Virus record (IMG/VR): IMGVR_UViG_3300032224_001760
Span: 1 to 33,777 of that record
Source: a virus
Length of the DNA: 33,777 nt
Direction: 5' to 3' (one strand)
Part shown: in pieces, positions 1-5,517 of the stretch
Numbering within the stretch: position 1 is the stretch's first letter
Layout of the letters: each line of letters opens with the position of its first letter
The notes under the pieces: generated by a model
Told to the model about the DNA's origin: nothing
Seen by the model: the letters and a program-made list of their open reading frames with translations, nothing else
Databases searched by the model: none
Position numbers and translations under genes: made by a program

Positions 1-121
1 CAGCAGTTGCAGTCATAGTTTTCCAACCGATTGTAGAAGGGAAAACCTTTACGAGTAGTCTTTCGTGACCATATCGAAAAGTATTTTCATCTGTAGTTAG
101 TTCTTTATTTATTGTTATCAT
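1..121 (-). CDS. Partial small early protein, C-terminus off the left edge
   Basis: The frame opens with ATG at 121 on the minus strand and stays open for 40 codons to the window edge, so the C-terminus is missing. The visible N-terminus (MITINKELTTDENTFRYGHE...) is polar, with no signal peptide or membrane segment, and I do not recognise a family. It lies about 40 bases downstream of an extended -10 promoter (160-187), and its leader closely resembles the leader of the gene at 669-941. An A-rich AAGAAAGAAAAAATAAA stretch just before the ATG may act as a weak ribosome site. Short but clean, so it is called as a real gene. Confidence 0.6.
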   Translation of the reverse strand, partial: MITINKELTTDENTFRYGHERLLVKVFPSTIGWKTMTATA

Positions 122-159
122 TTTATTTTTTCTTTCTTTTCTTATCTTGTTATAAGTAT

Positions 160-187
160 AGTTTAGCATATTTTAGAGAAAACGCAA
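160..187 (-). promoter_or_regulatory. Early promoter P1, extended -10 type
   Basis: On the minus strand TTGCGT (187-182) is followed after 16 bases by TAAACT (165-160), with TGC just before it, giving an extended -10 TGnTAAACT. The same arrangement recurs at 987-1014, 1206-1233 and 2541-2568. The leader downstream shares the string TATAACAAGATAAGAAA with the leader after P2. It fits host sigma70 recognition. Confidence 0.65.
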
Positions 188-193
188 CAAAAA

Positions 194-260
194 TCTTCAT
201 TTAAATTTCATTGACCATTAACGACTTGCAACTCAAGGGACCCTGCGTCTGTAAGTCATT
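194..260. repeat. Intergenic repeat element, copy A, with imperfect inverted repeat
   Basis: Positions 194-243 match 1240-1289 and 2574-2620: a TTCATTTAAAT-like block, then an AACGACTTGCAAC-like block, then AAGGGACCC. The arms 220-230 and 250-260 form an 11-base inverted repeat with two mismatches. Copies A and B lie between the 3' end of one operon and the promoter of the next. The role is unknown; an operator, an RNA-processing hairpin or a weak terminator are possible. No U-tract follows. Confidence 0.6.
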
Positions 261-291
261 GTCTTGCAACAACTTACATCAGCTAATTTTG

Positions 292-489
292 TCAAACACC
301 AAACTTGTTACGATATTGATTATATAGGTTTTGATATTCTTCGCCCCATTCTGATTCACCAGCTTGGGCGATAGCTTCTTCTATCTCTTCGAGTTGTTTT
401 TGACCCCTACGATAGTAGTATGAGTCTTCACTCATTTGGTAAGTCCAATCGTGATTCTTTAAGAGTTCTTCGAATTGTTGAATGTTCAT
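292..489 (-). CDS. Small hypothetical phage protein (65 aa)
   Basis: A 65-residue acidic, Gln/Glu/Tyr-rich protein with no membrane segment and no recognisable domain. It is the last gene of a tight minus-strand operon (941 to 292), starting 4 bases after the stop of the 57-aa gene. A GGAAAA sequence 9-10 bases before the ATG (TGGAAAATAAATAA) is a plausible ribosome site, nearly identical to the one before the gene at 494-667. Downstream is repeat element A and promoter P1. Function unknown. Confidence 0.7.
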   Translation of the reverse strand: MNIQQFEELLKNHDWTYQMSEDSYYYRRGQKQLEEIEEAIAQAGESEWGEEYQNLYNQYRNKFGV

Positions 490-493
490 TTAT

Positions 494-667
494 TTATTTT
501 CCATTAAGTTTTGCCTTTAGTAAGGCGTGAGCTTTAGCCTTTTCAGGATTATTCTTTTTCCATTCAGACCATCGCTTTTTACGATTAGCCCAAAGAGCTT
601 GATTTTTTTCTTTGCGTTGAATTTCCCATTCTTGAGAAGTTAGTTGTTTTTTATTATCGTTATTCAT
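494..667 (-). CDS. Small basic Trp/Lys-rich protein (57 aa)
   Basis: Read directly from the minus strand: ATG at 667, stop at 496-494, 57 codons. The product is strongly basic and Trp-rich (motifs QEWEIQRKEKNQALW and RKKRWSEWKKNNPEKAKAHA) and probably a single long helix, so a nucleic-acid- or protein-binding peptide is conceivable. The start lies one base beyond the stop of the gene at 669-941, and AAAGGAAAA upstream gives a good ribosome site. It belongs to the 941-292 operon. No family recognised. Confidence 0.7.
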   Translation of the reverse strand: MNNDNKKQLTSQEWEIQRKEKNQALWANRKKRWSEWKKNNPEKAKAHALLKAKLNGK

Positions 668-668
668 T

Positions 669-941
669 TTATTTATTTTCCTTTATTAGTTTAGCATTGT
701 TAAGGTTGATAGTTCCAACCTTATCTTTATCTTCACCTTCAAGGAAGGTTACAACCGCAGTATTAGCAGAAGTTTTGTAAGAAACTTTTACAAGAGTTCC
801 TTCGTATAGGTAAATTTCACCAAAGTATGTTGGTGTATTGTTAGAGTTAGTTATGATGGATTCAGTACTATCCATATTTTTTCGCATATTTTCACGCATT
901 TGTCTGCGGTGAAAATTCCAATTTATCATTCTATGAGTCAT
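669..941 (-). CDS. Hypothetical protein with a small beta domain (90 aa)
   Basis: 90 residues. The N-terminus is basic (MTHRMINWNFHRRQMRENMR), followed by a short linker. The C-terminal half (about residues 40-88) alternates hydrophobic and polar residues like a small beta-barrel of the KOW/SH3 kind (YEGTLVKVSYKT..., EGEDKDKVGTINL). It is first in the 941-292 operon, about 46 bases below promoter P2, with a purine-rich leader. A host-directed early role is likely from position only. Confidence 0.7.
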   Translation of the reverse strand: MTHRMINWNFHRRQMRENMRKNMDSTESIITNSNNTPTYFGEIYLYEGTLVKVSYKTSANTAVVTFLEGEDKDKVGTINLNNAKLIKENK

Positions 942-986
942 TTTATTTTTTTCTTTCTTTGTTATTTCTTATCTTGTTATAGTTAT

Positions 987-1014
987 AGTTTAGCATATTT
1001 CAGCGGAATTGCAA
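987..1014 (-). promoter_or_regulatory. Early promoter P2 inside the 3' end of the upstream gene
   Basis: Minus strand TTGCAA (1014-1009), 16-base spacer, TAAACT (992-987) preceded by TGC. It overlaps the last codons of the gene at 990-1199, so the operon 941-292 can be transcribed independently. Same architecture as P1, P3 and P4, and the leader resembles that of P1. Confidence 0.65.
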
Positions 1015-1199
1015 GGGATTTTTTCAATTTGTTTTTCGTTGATTATCATAGAGTTATGATGAGCAACTTCAACTTTGTGTTCGTATTTTGCGAAACTTTC
1101 ATCGAGTCTTTTCTGAGATTCTTCCACAGCTTTTTTGAGGTCAGCCGAGGCTTTGTCTAAATTTCCGAGGAGGATTTCGAGTTTTGTTTTTCTTTTCAT
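990..1199 (-). CDS. Short coiled-coil protein, paralogue of the gene at 2382-2534
   Basis: 69 residues, highly charged and helical (MKRKTKLEILLGNLDKASAD...), with heptad-like leucines over residues 7-35. It aligns with the 50-aa product of 2382-2534 through the shared pattern L..LI/LG-NL(N/D)KA..DLK. Both genes start about 7 bases after the -10 element of a matching promoter and show no Shine-Dalgarno, so both may be leaderless. Function unknown; small helical host-takeover or adaptor proteins often look like this. Confidence 0.7.
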   Translation of the reverse strand: MKRKTKLEILLGNLDKASADLKKAVEESQKRLDESFAKYEHKVEVAHHNSMIINEKQIEKIPCNSAEIC

Positions 1200-1205
1200 A
1201 CTCTT

Positions 1206-1233
1206 AATTTATCACATTTTAGAAATTTTGCAA
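1206..1233 (-). promoter_or_regulatory. Early promoter P3, predicted leaderless start
   Basis: Minus strand TTGCAA (1233-1228), 16-base spacer, TAAATT (1211-1206) preceded by TGA, an extended -10. A start 6-7 bases beyond the -10 falls on the ATG at 1199. The stretch TGTGATAAATTAA is shared with P4 at 2541-2568. Confidence 0.65.
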
Positions 1234-1239
1234 GATATT

Positions 1240-1309
1240 TTTTCATTTAAATCTCGTTCACCATCAACGAGTTACAACGCAAGGGACCCGCCTTCCCTAA
1301 GTCGTTGAT
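1240..1309. repeat. Intergenic repeat element, copy B, with nested hairpin
   Basis: Positions 1240-1289 match copies A and C. The arms 1263-1274 and 1298-1309 (ATCAACGAGTTA / TAAGTCGTTGAT) pair with one mismatch and enclose a second hairpin, AGGGA (1282-1286) / TCCCT (1294-1298). It lies between the end of the SleB operon and promoter P3. The structure lacks a U-tract, so intrinsic termination is doubtful. Confidence 0.6.
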
Positions 1310-1329
1310 ATTCAGCTACTTACATGGTA

Positions 1330-1539
1330 TCAGTTATCCTTATAGGTCACGCTAGATTGCCCCTCTTTCCTTAGTTCGATCACAGGAGGCATGTCTGCAT
1401 ATCTAGCCAGCGCCATCCTAGTGCTAGCTACATCGTTCCATGTAGATAGGTTGGTGCGCTTGCCCATTACAGCTATGAGGGCTAGGCCATAGATTACTAT
1501 CCCTGCAACAAACACTCTGCGTAGTATGTTCTCGTTCAT
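1330..1539 (-). CDS. Small membrane-anchored protein next to the SleB-like hydrolase
   Basis: 69 residues. One N-terminal membrane segment (about residues 8-25, VFVAGIVIYGLALIAVMG) is followed by a charged tail with no lipobox. It starts 2 bases after the SleB-like gene stops, so the two are co-translated. Its place beside a cell-wall hydrolase suggests a lysis or envelope role such as an inner-membrane spanin-like partner, but there is no clear coiled coil. GC content is far above the rest of the window, as in the two genes upstream. Confidence 0.65.
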   Translation of the reverse strand: MNENILRRVFVAGIVIYGLALIAVMGKRTNLSTWNDVASTRMALARYADMPPVIELRKEGQSSVTYKDN

Positions 1540-1541
1540 GG

Positions 1542-1919
1542 TTATAACCTATAGAACTTGTGGTTGCGTATAGTAGCTACTAGAGTAGCACCCTTTGCCC
1601 ACTTAGGCGACACACTCACAGCATGGTAGTGATTAGCACCCTTCACGATGCTCATCATCTGATGATGCACTACTAGGTCAGCTAGGTAGAGAGCATCCCT
1701 GCCTTGTGGCGTGGATAGGAGTTTCTTTTTAGTAGTCTCACTCACCCCACTATTCCAGAAGCTGAATTGTTTAGGCGCTAGACATACTTGGCTAGCTGAC
1801 TGATGACGCTCTGCCATGCGTGTCTGTATAACACTAGCCACACCAGCCATCCCTTCCATGCCTTCACCTCTAGCCTCTCCTAAGAGTGTGAGTGCTACGA
1901 TGAGTAGTTCTGCTGTCAT
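1542..1919 (-). CDS. SleB-type cell-wall hydrolase (Hydrolase_2 family)
   Basis: The sequence has the SleB/CwlJ domain signature: LLGEARGEGMEGMAGVASVI near the N-terminus (catalytic-type Glu), then PKQFSFWN, then A-N-H-Y-H-A, P-K-W-A and the closing HKFYRL. Proteins of this family cleave peptidoglycan glycan strands. The frame is open up to 2045, but that start would overlap the upstream gene by 122 bases. ATG 1919 has a strong GGGAGGG site 9 bases upstream and gives 125 aa, the usual domain size. No signal peptide remains with this start. It sits in an apparently early operon, so besides lysis it could loosen the wall early. GC and CTAG content differ from the phage background, which suggests acquisition. 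Confidence 0.88.
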   Translation of the reverse strand: MTAELLIVALTLLGEARGEGMEGMAGVASVIQTRMAERHQSASQVCLAPKQFSFWNSGVSETTKKKLLSTPQGRDALYLADLVVHHQMMSIVKGANHYHAVSVSPKWAKGATLVATIRNHKFYRL

Positions 1920-1923
1920 AGGA

Positions 1924-2343
1924 TTAATCCCTCCCACTGCTGATTGCCCCGCAGTAATCGCTAGGCTTCTCTGCTGTGATAGTGCCGAGACTGTATCCCT
2001 CAGAACTAGTAGCACCCCAAAGGAAGCAAGTCTGCACCATATCATCTATGATGCTCTGTGCCTTTGCTGTGGCAAGGTCAAGAAGTCCACCCTTGCGACC
2101 TTTAGCGTTGATCTTATTGACCAAGCTATGCAACGCAACCTTGGTGAGAGCCTTCTTCACATCATCAGGGTGAGCATAGAAGTAGAATGCTTTGCCGTTG
2201 CCCATGTCGTGCAACTTGCCATTGGTTCCGCACCAGTTGTAGATGCTATTGAAGAAGTGATTGATTTGTTTGATGCTTCCTTCGAGAAGGTAAGCATTGT
2301 TTTCGCCGAAGGTTTGATAACTGATTTTGAGGTTTTGTTTCAT
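1924..2343 (-). CDS. Hypothetical protein (139 aa) upstream of the SleB-like gene
   Basis: 139 residues, mixed alpha/beta, with no membrane segment. The N-terminal half reads like a small folded domain (KISYQTFGENNAYLLEGSIK, then GKAFYFYAHPDDVKKALTK). The C-terminal part, with IIDDMVQTCFLWGATSSEGY, looks helical then loose. The stop lies just before the SleB start at 1919. The only upstream purine run, AAAGG, is about 13 bases from the ATG, so the exact start is uncertain. The same GC-rich base composition begins in this gene. Function unknown. Confidence 0.65.
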   Translation of the reverse strand: MKQNLKISYQTFGENNAYLLEGSIKQINHFFNSIYNWCGTNGKLHDMGNGKAFYFYAHPDDVKKALTKVALHSLVNKINAKGRKGGLLDLATAKAQSIIDDMVQTCFLWGATSSEGYSLGTITAEKPSDYCGAISSGRD

Positions 2344-2381
2344 TGGTCTATATTGCCTTTCTGTATTGGTTTCGTCAACAA

Positions 2382-2534
2382 TTATTTTTGCATCGCATCT
2401 TGATGGATGCTTTCAATCTTATCAGCGTGAGCTTCGAGGGTTGCCACAGCTTGAGTCGAGGCAACCTTAAGGTCTTGAGCCGCTTTGTTGAGGTTTGCGA
2501 TGAGTTGTTCGTATTTGCTTAGTTTTTTCTTCAT
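2382..2534 (-). CDS. Short coiled-coil protein (50 aa), paralogue of 990-1199
   Basis: Read from the minus strand: ATG 2534, stop 2384-2382, 50 codons. The product is helical and charged (MKKKLSKYEQLIANLNKAAQ...). It shares the N-terminal pattern, promoter and missing leader with the 69-aa protein at 990-1199, indicating duplication of a gene-plus-promoter unit. It is the first gene of the minus-strand operon that continues into the 139-aa gene and the SleB-like hydrolase. Function unknown. Confidence 0.65.
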   Translation of the reverse strand: MKKKLSKYEQLIANLNKAAQDLKVASTQAVATLEAHADKIESIHQDAMQK

Positions 2535-2540
2535 GCTTTT

Positions 2541-2568
2541 AATTTATCACAGAATAGATTTTCTGCAA
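2541..2568 (-). promoter_or_regulatory. Early promoter P4, predicted leaderless start
   Basis: Minus strand TTGCAG (2568-2563), 16-base spacer, TAAATT (2546-2541) preceded by TGA. The predicted start point coincides with the ATG at 2534. Nearly the same sequence as P3. Confidence 0.65.
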
Positions 2569-2573
2569 GATAT

Positions 2574-2620
2574 TTCTTCAGTTAAATTTCATTGATAGTC
2601 AACGACTTACAACCGCAGGG
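2574..2620. repeat. Intergenic repeat element, copy C
   Basis: Matches copies A (194-243) and B (1240-1289) through TTCAGTTAAATTTCATTGA, CAACGACTTACAAC and a G-run. Unlike the other copies it has only the left inverted-repeat arm. It sits just upstream of promoter P4. Confidence 0.55.
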
Positions 2621-2651
2621 AGGAGATTTTTATAAGTATATAGTATATAAT

Positions 2652-2753
2652 GGTTTATAAATGCTCGATCTTAGAGCAAAACCTGAACGAAGCGATATTT
2701 AGAATATAGCCCTAAAGGGGAGGGTATGTGCCACAATGACCCACCCCATTTTT
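2652..2753 (+). ncRNA. Candidate structured RNA ending in a terminator-like hairpin
   Basis: On the plus strand GGTTT (2652-2656) pairs with AAACC (2679-2683), and TGCTC (2662-2666) with GAGCA (2674-2678), giving a 10-bp stem with a 5-base bulge. A small ATATT/AATAT hairpin follows. The segment closes with GGGGAGGGT (2717-2725) pairing with ACCCACCCC (2739-2747, one A-A mismatch) and then ATTTTT, the form of an intrinsic terminator. No plus-strand gene lies upstream for it to terminate, and TATAAT at 2646-2651 sits just ahead, though no -35 box is visible at the right distance. The case rests on structure only. Confidence 0.35.
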
Positions 2754-2791
2754 GAAAAATTTAGACCACCCCTTTTCGAGAAATGGTCGTG

Positions 2792-2875
2792 GGGGTATAA
2801 AAATCAATCTCCCCAAACTAATTAAAGTATTGTTATATATACTATATTCTATCTATATACCCCTACCCCTTTTTT
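2792..2875 (+). other. Second inverted repeat with U-tract in the hub
   Basis: GGGGTATA (2792-2799) and TATACCCC (2856-2863) are perfect 8-base arms, followed by a second ACCCC and a run of six T (2870-2875). AGTAT/ATACT inside can form a nested stem. It could be a terminator for leftward-started plus-strand RNA, or part of an origin. Confidence 0.3.
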
Positions 2876-2969
2876 AAATCTATTAAAATACAATACTAAG
2901 GTAAAAATTATCAAATTAAAAAATCCAAGGGGCTATTTTTGCTATAAAGTCTTTTCCTATATGGGCGCT

Positions 2970-2978
2970 GTGTAATAT
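2970..2978 (+). promoter_or_regulatory. Late-type motif GTGTAATAT
   Basis: An exact copy of the 9-base motif, 17 bases before the ATG at 2987, with no Shine-Dalgarno between. Same layout as at 5010, 9531, 22001 and 28870. No matching -35 box is visible. Confidence 0.6.
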
Positions 2979-2986
2979 AATGCACT

Positions 2987-3217
2987 ATGAAATTAAACTA
3001 TAAAACACTACTATTGATAGTATTAATAGGATCACTATCTTATTTATACAAAAGCTATTTAAATGATAAAAAAACAATTAAAATTCAACCAACTGAAACA
3101 ACAACAGTTCTTGTTATTGATAAAAATTTATCAAAATCACCCACGGCCAAGGTTTCAGAATTTATTAGATCGAAGGAAAATTACTTAGGCACAGGATCAA
3201 ATTGGCGTTCTAGATGA
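2987..3217 (+). CDS. Small single-pass membrane protein (76 aa)
   Basis: 76 residues with one N-terminal hydrophobic helix (about residues 7-23, TLLLIVLIGSLSYLYKS) and a polar tail of about 50 residues rich in Lys, Thr and Ser. There is no lipobox, so it is probably anchored in the inner membrane with the tail in the periplasm. It is the first plus-strand gene after the hub and starts 17 bases after the late-type motif. Followed after 42 bases by the glycosyltransferase-like gene. No family recognised. Confidence 0.65.
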   Translation: MKLNYKTLLLIVLIGSLSYLYKSYLNDKKTIKIQPTETTTVLVIDKNLSKSPTAKVSEFIRSKENYLGTGSNWRSR

Positions 3218-3259
3218 ATTTGGTTTGGAAAAATACCATAAAGATAATATCATATATTA

Positions 3260-4192
3260 ATGGTTTTAATCCAACAATATCATGATTTTAGACAAAACAA
3301 ATGTGATTGCGAGCATAAGTGTGATTGTCCAAATAAAAGACAACAAGAGATAGATTATTGCCTAGAGCAAAACATTAATAATATTTATATAGATAAAATA
3401 TACCTATTAAACGAAAAAGAATACTCCAATTCATTATTTAAATCTAAAAAAATAGAACAAATAGTCATTAACGACAGATTAAAATATTCTTACGCCATTG
3501 ATTTTGCTAATAAAAACTGCAAAGATGATATAGTTATAATAGCAAATAATGATATATACTTCGATGATACATTACTTGTTCTTGACCATTTAGATGAAAA
3601 AGAATGGATAGATAAACTAATAGTATTAACTAGATACGAAAGAAGCAAAAACAACGAAATATTATCCCAAGATAAAATACCTCATTATTACAGCAAACAT
3701 TATAATACTTTTTTTAAATCTCAAAGAATATGGTCACACGACGCATGGATATTCAAAGGTAAATTAAAAACATTCCCTTGTGATTTTTATTTAGGAGTAC
3801 ATGGTTGTGAAGGAGCATTTATAACTCAATTAAAGAAAAATACTCATATTAAAGTGCAAAATGGTTATCCTTATATTAGAGCTATACATTATCATTTATC
3901 AAAGTTTAGAACAACAAGTATAAAGAAGTATGATGCAAAAGAAATATCTGGTATTTTTGAGGATATTTATAGCAATAAGATATCTCACGAAGATGATAAA
4001 TTTGATTACTCAAATGATGATTTTTTCCAAAAATTTAAAATATATTTATTAGATACTATAGAAGAATGCCCCTTTTCAAACTTAATAAAAGAAACGAAAA
4101 ATATAAAAGAATTAAATATATTAATTAAAAAATATAAAATAGATCTTCAGGCTTTGAAATTAGCATTCTTAAAAGACTCTTTCACTTTTTGA
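3260..4192 (+). CDS. Glycosyltransferase-like protein (310 aa)
   Basis: It contains the marks of a GT-A-like family found in viral and metagenomic genomes: IVIIANNDIYFDDT (residues 91-104, with an N-N-D nucleotide-sugar-type motif), SHDAWIF (159-165), LGVHGCEGAF (178-187) and a closing HYHLSKFR (210-217). An unusual CDC-CDC cysteine cluster sits at residues 15-23. The last ~90 residues are helical. It would transfer a sugar, possibly to phage DNA, a virion protein or host surface glycan; nothing here fixes the substrate. Its 3' end overlaps the convergent gene at 4169-4981 by 24 bases. No late-type motif lies directly upstream, so it may be read with the gene at 2987. Confidence 0.6.
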   Translation: MVLIQQYHDFRQNKCDCEHKCDCPNKRQQEIDYCLEQNINNIYIDKIYLLNEKEYSNSLFKSKKIEQIVINDRLKYSYAIDFANKNCKDDIVIIANNDIYFDDTLLVLDHLDEKEWIDKLIVLTRYERSKNNEILSQDKIPHYYSKHYNTFFKSQRIWSHDAWIFKGKLKTFPCDFYLGVHGCEGAFITQLKKNTHIKVQNGYPYIRAIHYHLSKFRTTSIKKYDAKEISGIFEDIYSNKISHEDDKFDYSNDDFFQKFKIYLLDTIEECPFSNLIKETKNIKELNILIKKYKIDLQALKLAFLKDSFTF

Positions 4193-4981
4193 AATTATTT
4201 TATTATAAGTTTCGTACCATTTAGCCCTCAAATAAGATGGAGGATCATTAGGCAATAATTCTGTAGCAAAAAATTTATCATGTACAAAAAACTTTTCTGT
4301 ATAATTATTTAAAGAAATATCTAAATCTTTATTTAGTTCTATAACCTGCATAGGTTTTATTTTATTAATCTCTAATATTCTTGTCAAATGGCTTTGCTCT
4401 ATAATACTTGTTATATTATAATTCAAGATATCTTTATATTCATTTGAATATTTTATACCTTCATAACACCAATTTTTAATTAAATTTAAATTTTTACCAC
4501 CAATAATAGAACAATTATATGTATAACCACAATTGAATTGATTTAAATAAGGAAAAATTTTAAAAGTATTATCATAATGCAATTTAATATCTTGGTGAGA
4601 CTCCTTTAAAGCAACAACTATATCAGGTTTATTATTAGTAAATACATCTTGCAATAAAAAAGCATCAAAATCTAAATGAACGAATGGTACATTAAATTCT
4701 TCTATAAAATTTAAAATAGAATGAAACTTACTTATAGCCCAAATATTATTTTTATCTAAATTTATTTCTTTTAAAGTAATACCATCTGGAATTATTTTAT
4801 CAAATTCATTTATATAGTTTTTATCAATATATACCACTACATCTCCATAGCTTTTAGATAAACATAAAGTTTTATATATGTTTAATTTATTTAATAAAAA
4901 CCAATCTTTAAATTTTAACTTATATGGCCAAGATATTACATATTCATTTTCAAAAGGAGTAAAAGAATACAAGTAAATCAT
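4169..4981 (-). CDS. Putative glycosyltransferase with DxD motif (270 aa)
   Basis: The central motif VPFVHLDFDAFLLQ (residues 98-111) contains D-F-D at 104-106, the metal and nucleotide-sugar motif of GT-A enzymes. The flanking order (a SWPYKLKFKDWFLLN start, W-A-I-S-K-F before the DxD, then FNCGYTYNCSIIGG) resembles what I recall of DUF6734-type proteins, where the same positions are conserved. Minus-strand and convergent with the other sugar enzyme, it has its own AT-rich upstream region without an obvious Shine-Dalgarno. Two adjacent sugar enzymes suggest a surface- or DNA-glycosylation module. Substrate unknown. Confidence 0.55.
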   Translation of the reverse strand: MIYLYSFTPFENEYVISWPYKLKFKDWFLLNKLNIYKTLCLSKSYGDVVVYIDKNYINEFDKIIPDGITLKEINLDKNNIWAISKFHSILNFIEEFNVPFVHLDFDAFLLQDVFTNNKPDIVVALKESHQDIKLHYDNTFKIFPYLNQFNCGYTYNCSIIGGKNLNLIKNWCYEGIKYSNEYKDILNYNITSIIEQSHLTRILEINKIKPMQVIELNKDLDISLNNYTEKFFVHDKFFATELLPNDPPSYLRAKWYETYNKIISKSERVF

Positions 4982-5009
4982 ACTTATTATATATTAATAT
5001 TATGATCTT

Positions 5010-5018
5010 GTGTAATAT
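5010..5018 (+). promoter_or_regulatory. Late-type motif GTGTAATAT
   Basis: Exact motif 14 bases before ATG 5024, in the 42-base gap between two divergent genes. No Shine-Dalgarno follows. Confidence 0.6.
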
Positions 5019-5023
5019 ATTTT

Positions 5024-5476
5024 ATGATAATAAATAGTGGTCAAATTAATACTATTTGGAAAAATAGACCAATTCCAAGACAAACTATTATAGTAGATGC
5101 AACATATGAAACTGTTGATAGAAATCTAATAATAGAAAAAATATTTCCTCTTTATTGGAGATGGTTGTCTGCTATGAGATTAACTAGATGGGCTCATAGA
5201 TGGGATTGCGATAATTTTGCAGAAGCTTTTAAAGTATTCTCAGATGGATTTTTTGCAGCAAATATAGATTCAAACGCAGAAGCTCTTGCTATAGGTATGA
5301 TTCATTATAATTCAAATTCAAGAAATGAAAATGGCACAGAAGGACCACATGCTATTAATATAGCTATATCTATGGACAATAATACCTTAACACCACTATT
5401 TCTAGAGCCTCAAAATGGCAAAATAATAACCCTTAAACCAGAAGAATATAACAGTATTTGGATGATTTATATGTAA
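5024..5476 (+). CDS. Putative papain-like cysteine hydrolase (150 aa)
   Basis: No signal peptide. The layout is that of a minimal papain/transglutaminase-like domain: W-D-C-D-N-F-A with Cys62 at the head of a helix, P-H-A-I-N with His109 starting a strand, and F-L-E-P-Q with Glu128 next. Known phage proteins of this kind have a Cys-HA(I/Y)N-EPQ order, but their substrates are not established to my knowledge. Peptide, peptidoglycan cross-bridge or isopeptide targets are possible. It is transcribed from its own late-type motif and is followed by three small genes, two with a similar Cys-His-Asp order. Confidence 0.5.
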   Translation: MIINSGQINTIWKNRPIPRQTIIVDATYETVDRNLIIEKIFPLYWRWLSAMRLTRWAHRWDCDNFAEAFKVFSDGFFAANIDSNAEALAIGMIHYNSNSRNENGTEGPHAINIAISMDNNTLTPLFLEPQNGKIITLKPEEYNSIWMIYM

Positions 5477-5482
5477 AATTAC

Positions 5483-5511
5483 TTGACGACAAGTTAAATG
5501 GATAGTAATAT
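5483..5511 (+). promoter_or_regulatory. Sigma70-like promoter TTGACG-N17-TAATAT
   Basis: TTGACG at 5483-5488 and TAATAT at 5506-5511 are 17 bases apart. The -10 ends 6 bases before the ATG at 5518, so the transcript would have almost no leader. AGTAATATT also resembles the late-type motif, so the site may serve both polymerase forms. Confidence 0.55.
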
Positions 5512-5517
5512 TGTCTT

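Larger units (their letters stand above)
2535..2986. other. Divergent non-coding hub, 452 bases
   Basis: No credible ORF on either strand. It separates the minus-strand early block from the plus-strand genes. It holds promoter P4 and repeat copy C, a TATAAT-like box at 2646-2651, and isolated G- and C-runs in an otherwise very AT-rich stretch (2717-2747, 2768-2795, 2811-2814, 2859-2869) that form hairpins described separately. It ends with the late-type motif at 2970. A replication origin or a control region is possible, but I cannot show either. Confidence 0.6.

Noticed and set aside
900-1160. An 86-codon plus-strand frame rich in Phe
   Set aside because: Antisense shadow of Lys/Glu-rich coiled-coil coding sequence; no ribosome site or family.
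1920-2045. Longer SleB-like start at 2045
   Set aside because: It would overlap the upstream gene by 122 bases, while ATG 1919 has a GGGAGGG site and gives the normal domain length.
1816-2403. A 195-codon plus-strand frame opposite the SleB-like region
   Set aside because: It is antisense to two genes with ribosome sites and, for SleB, a clear family match. The length comes from the higher GC and codon pattern of the true genes.
2535-2986. tRNA or riboswitch in the hub
   Set aside because: No cloverleaf, TTC loop or known aptamer pattern could be seen; only simple hairpins.
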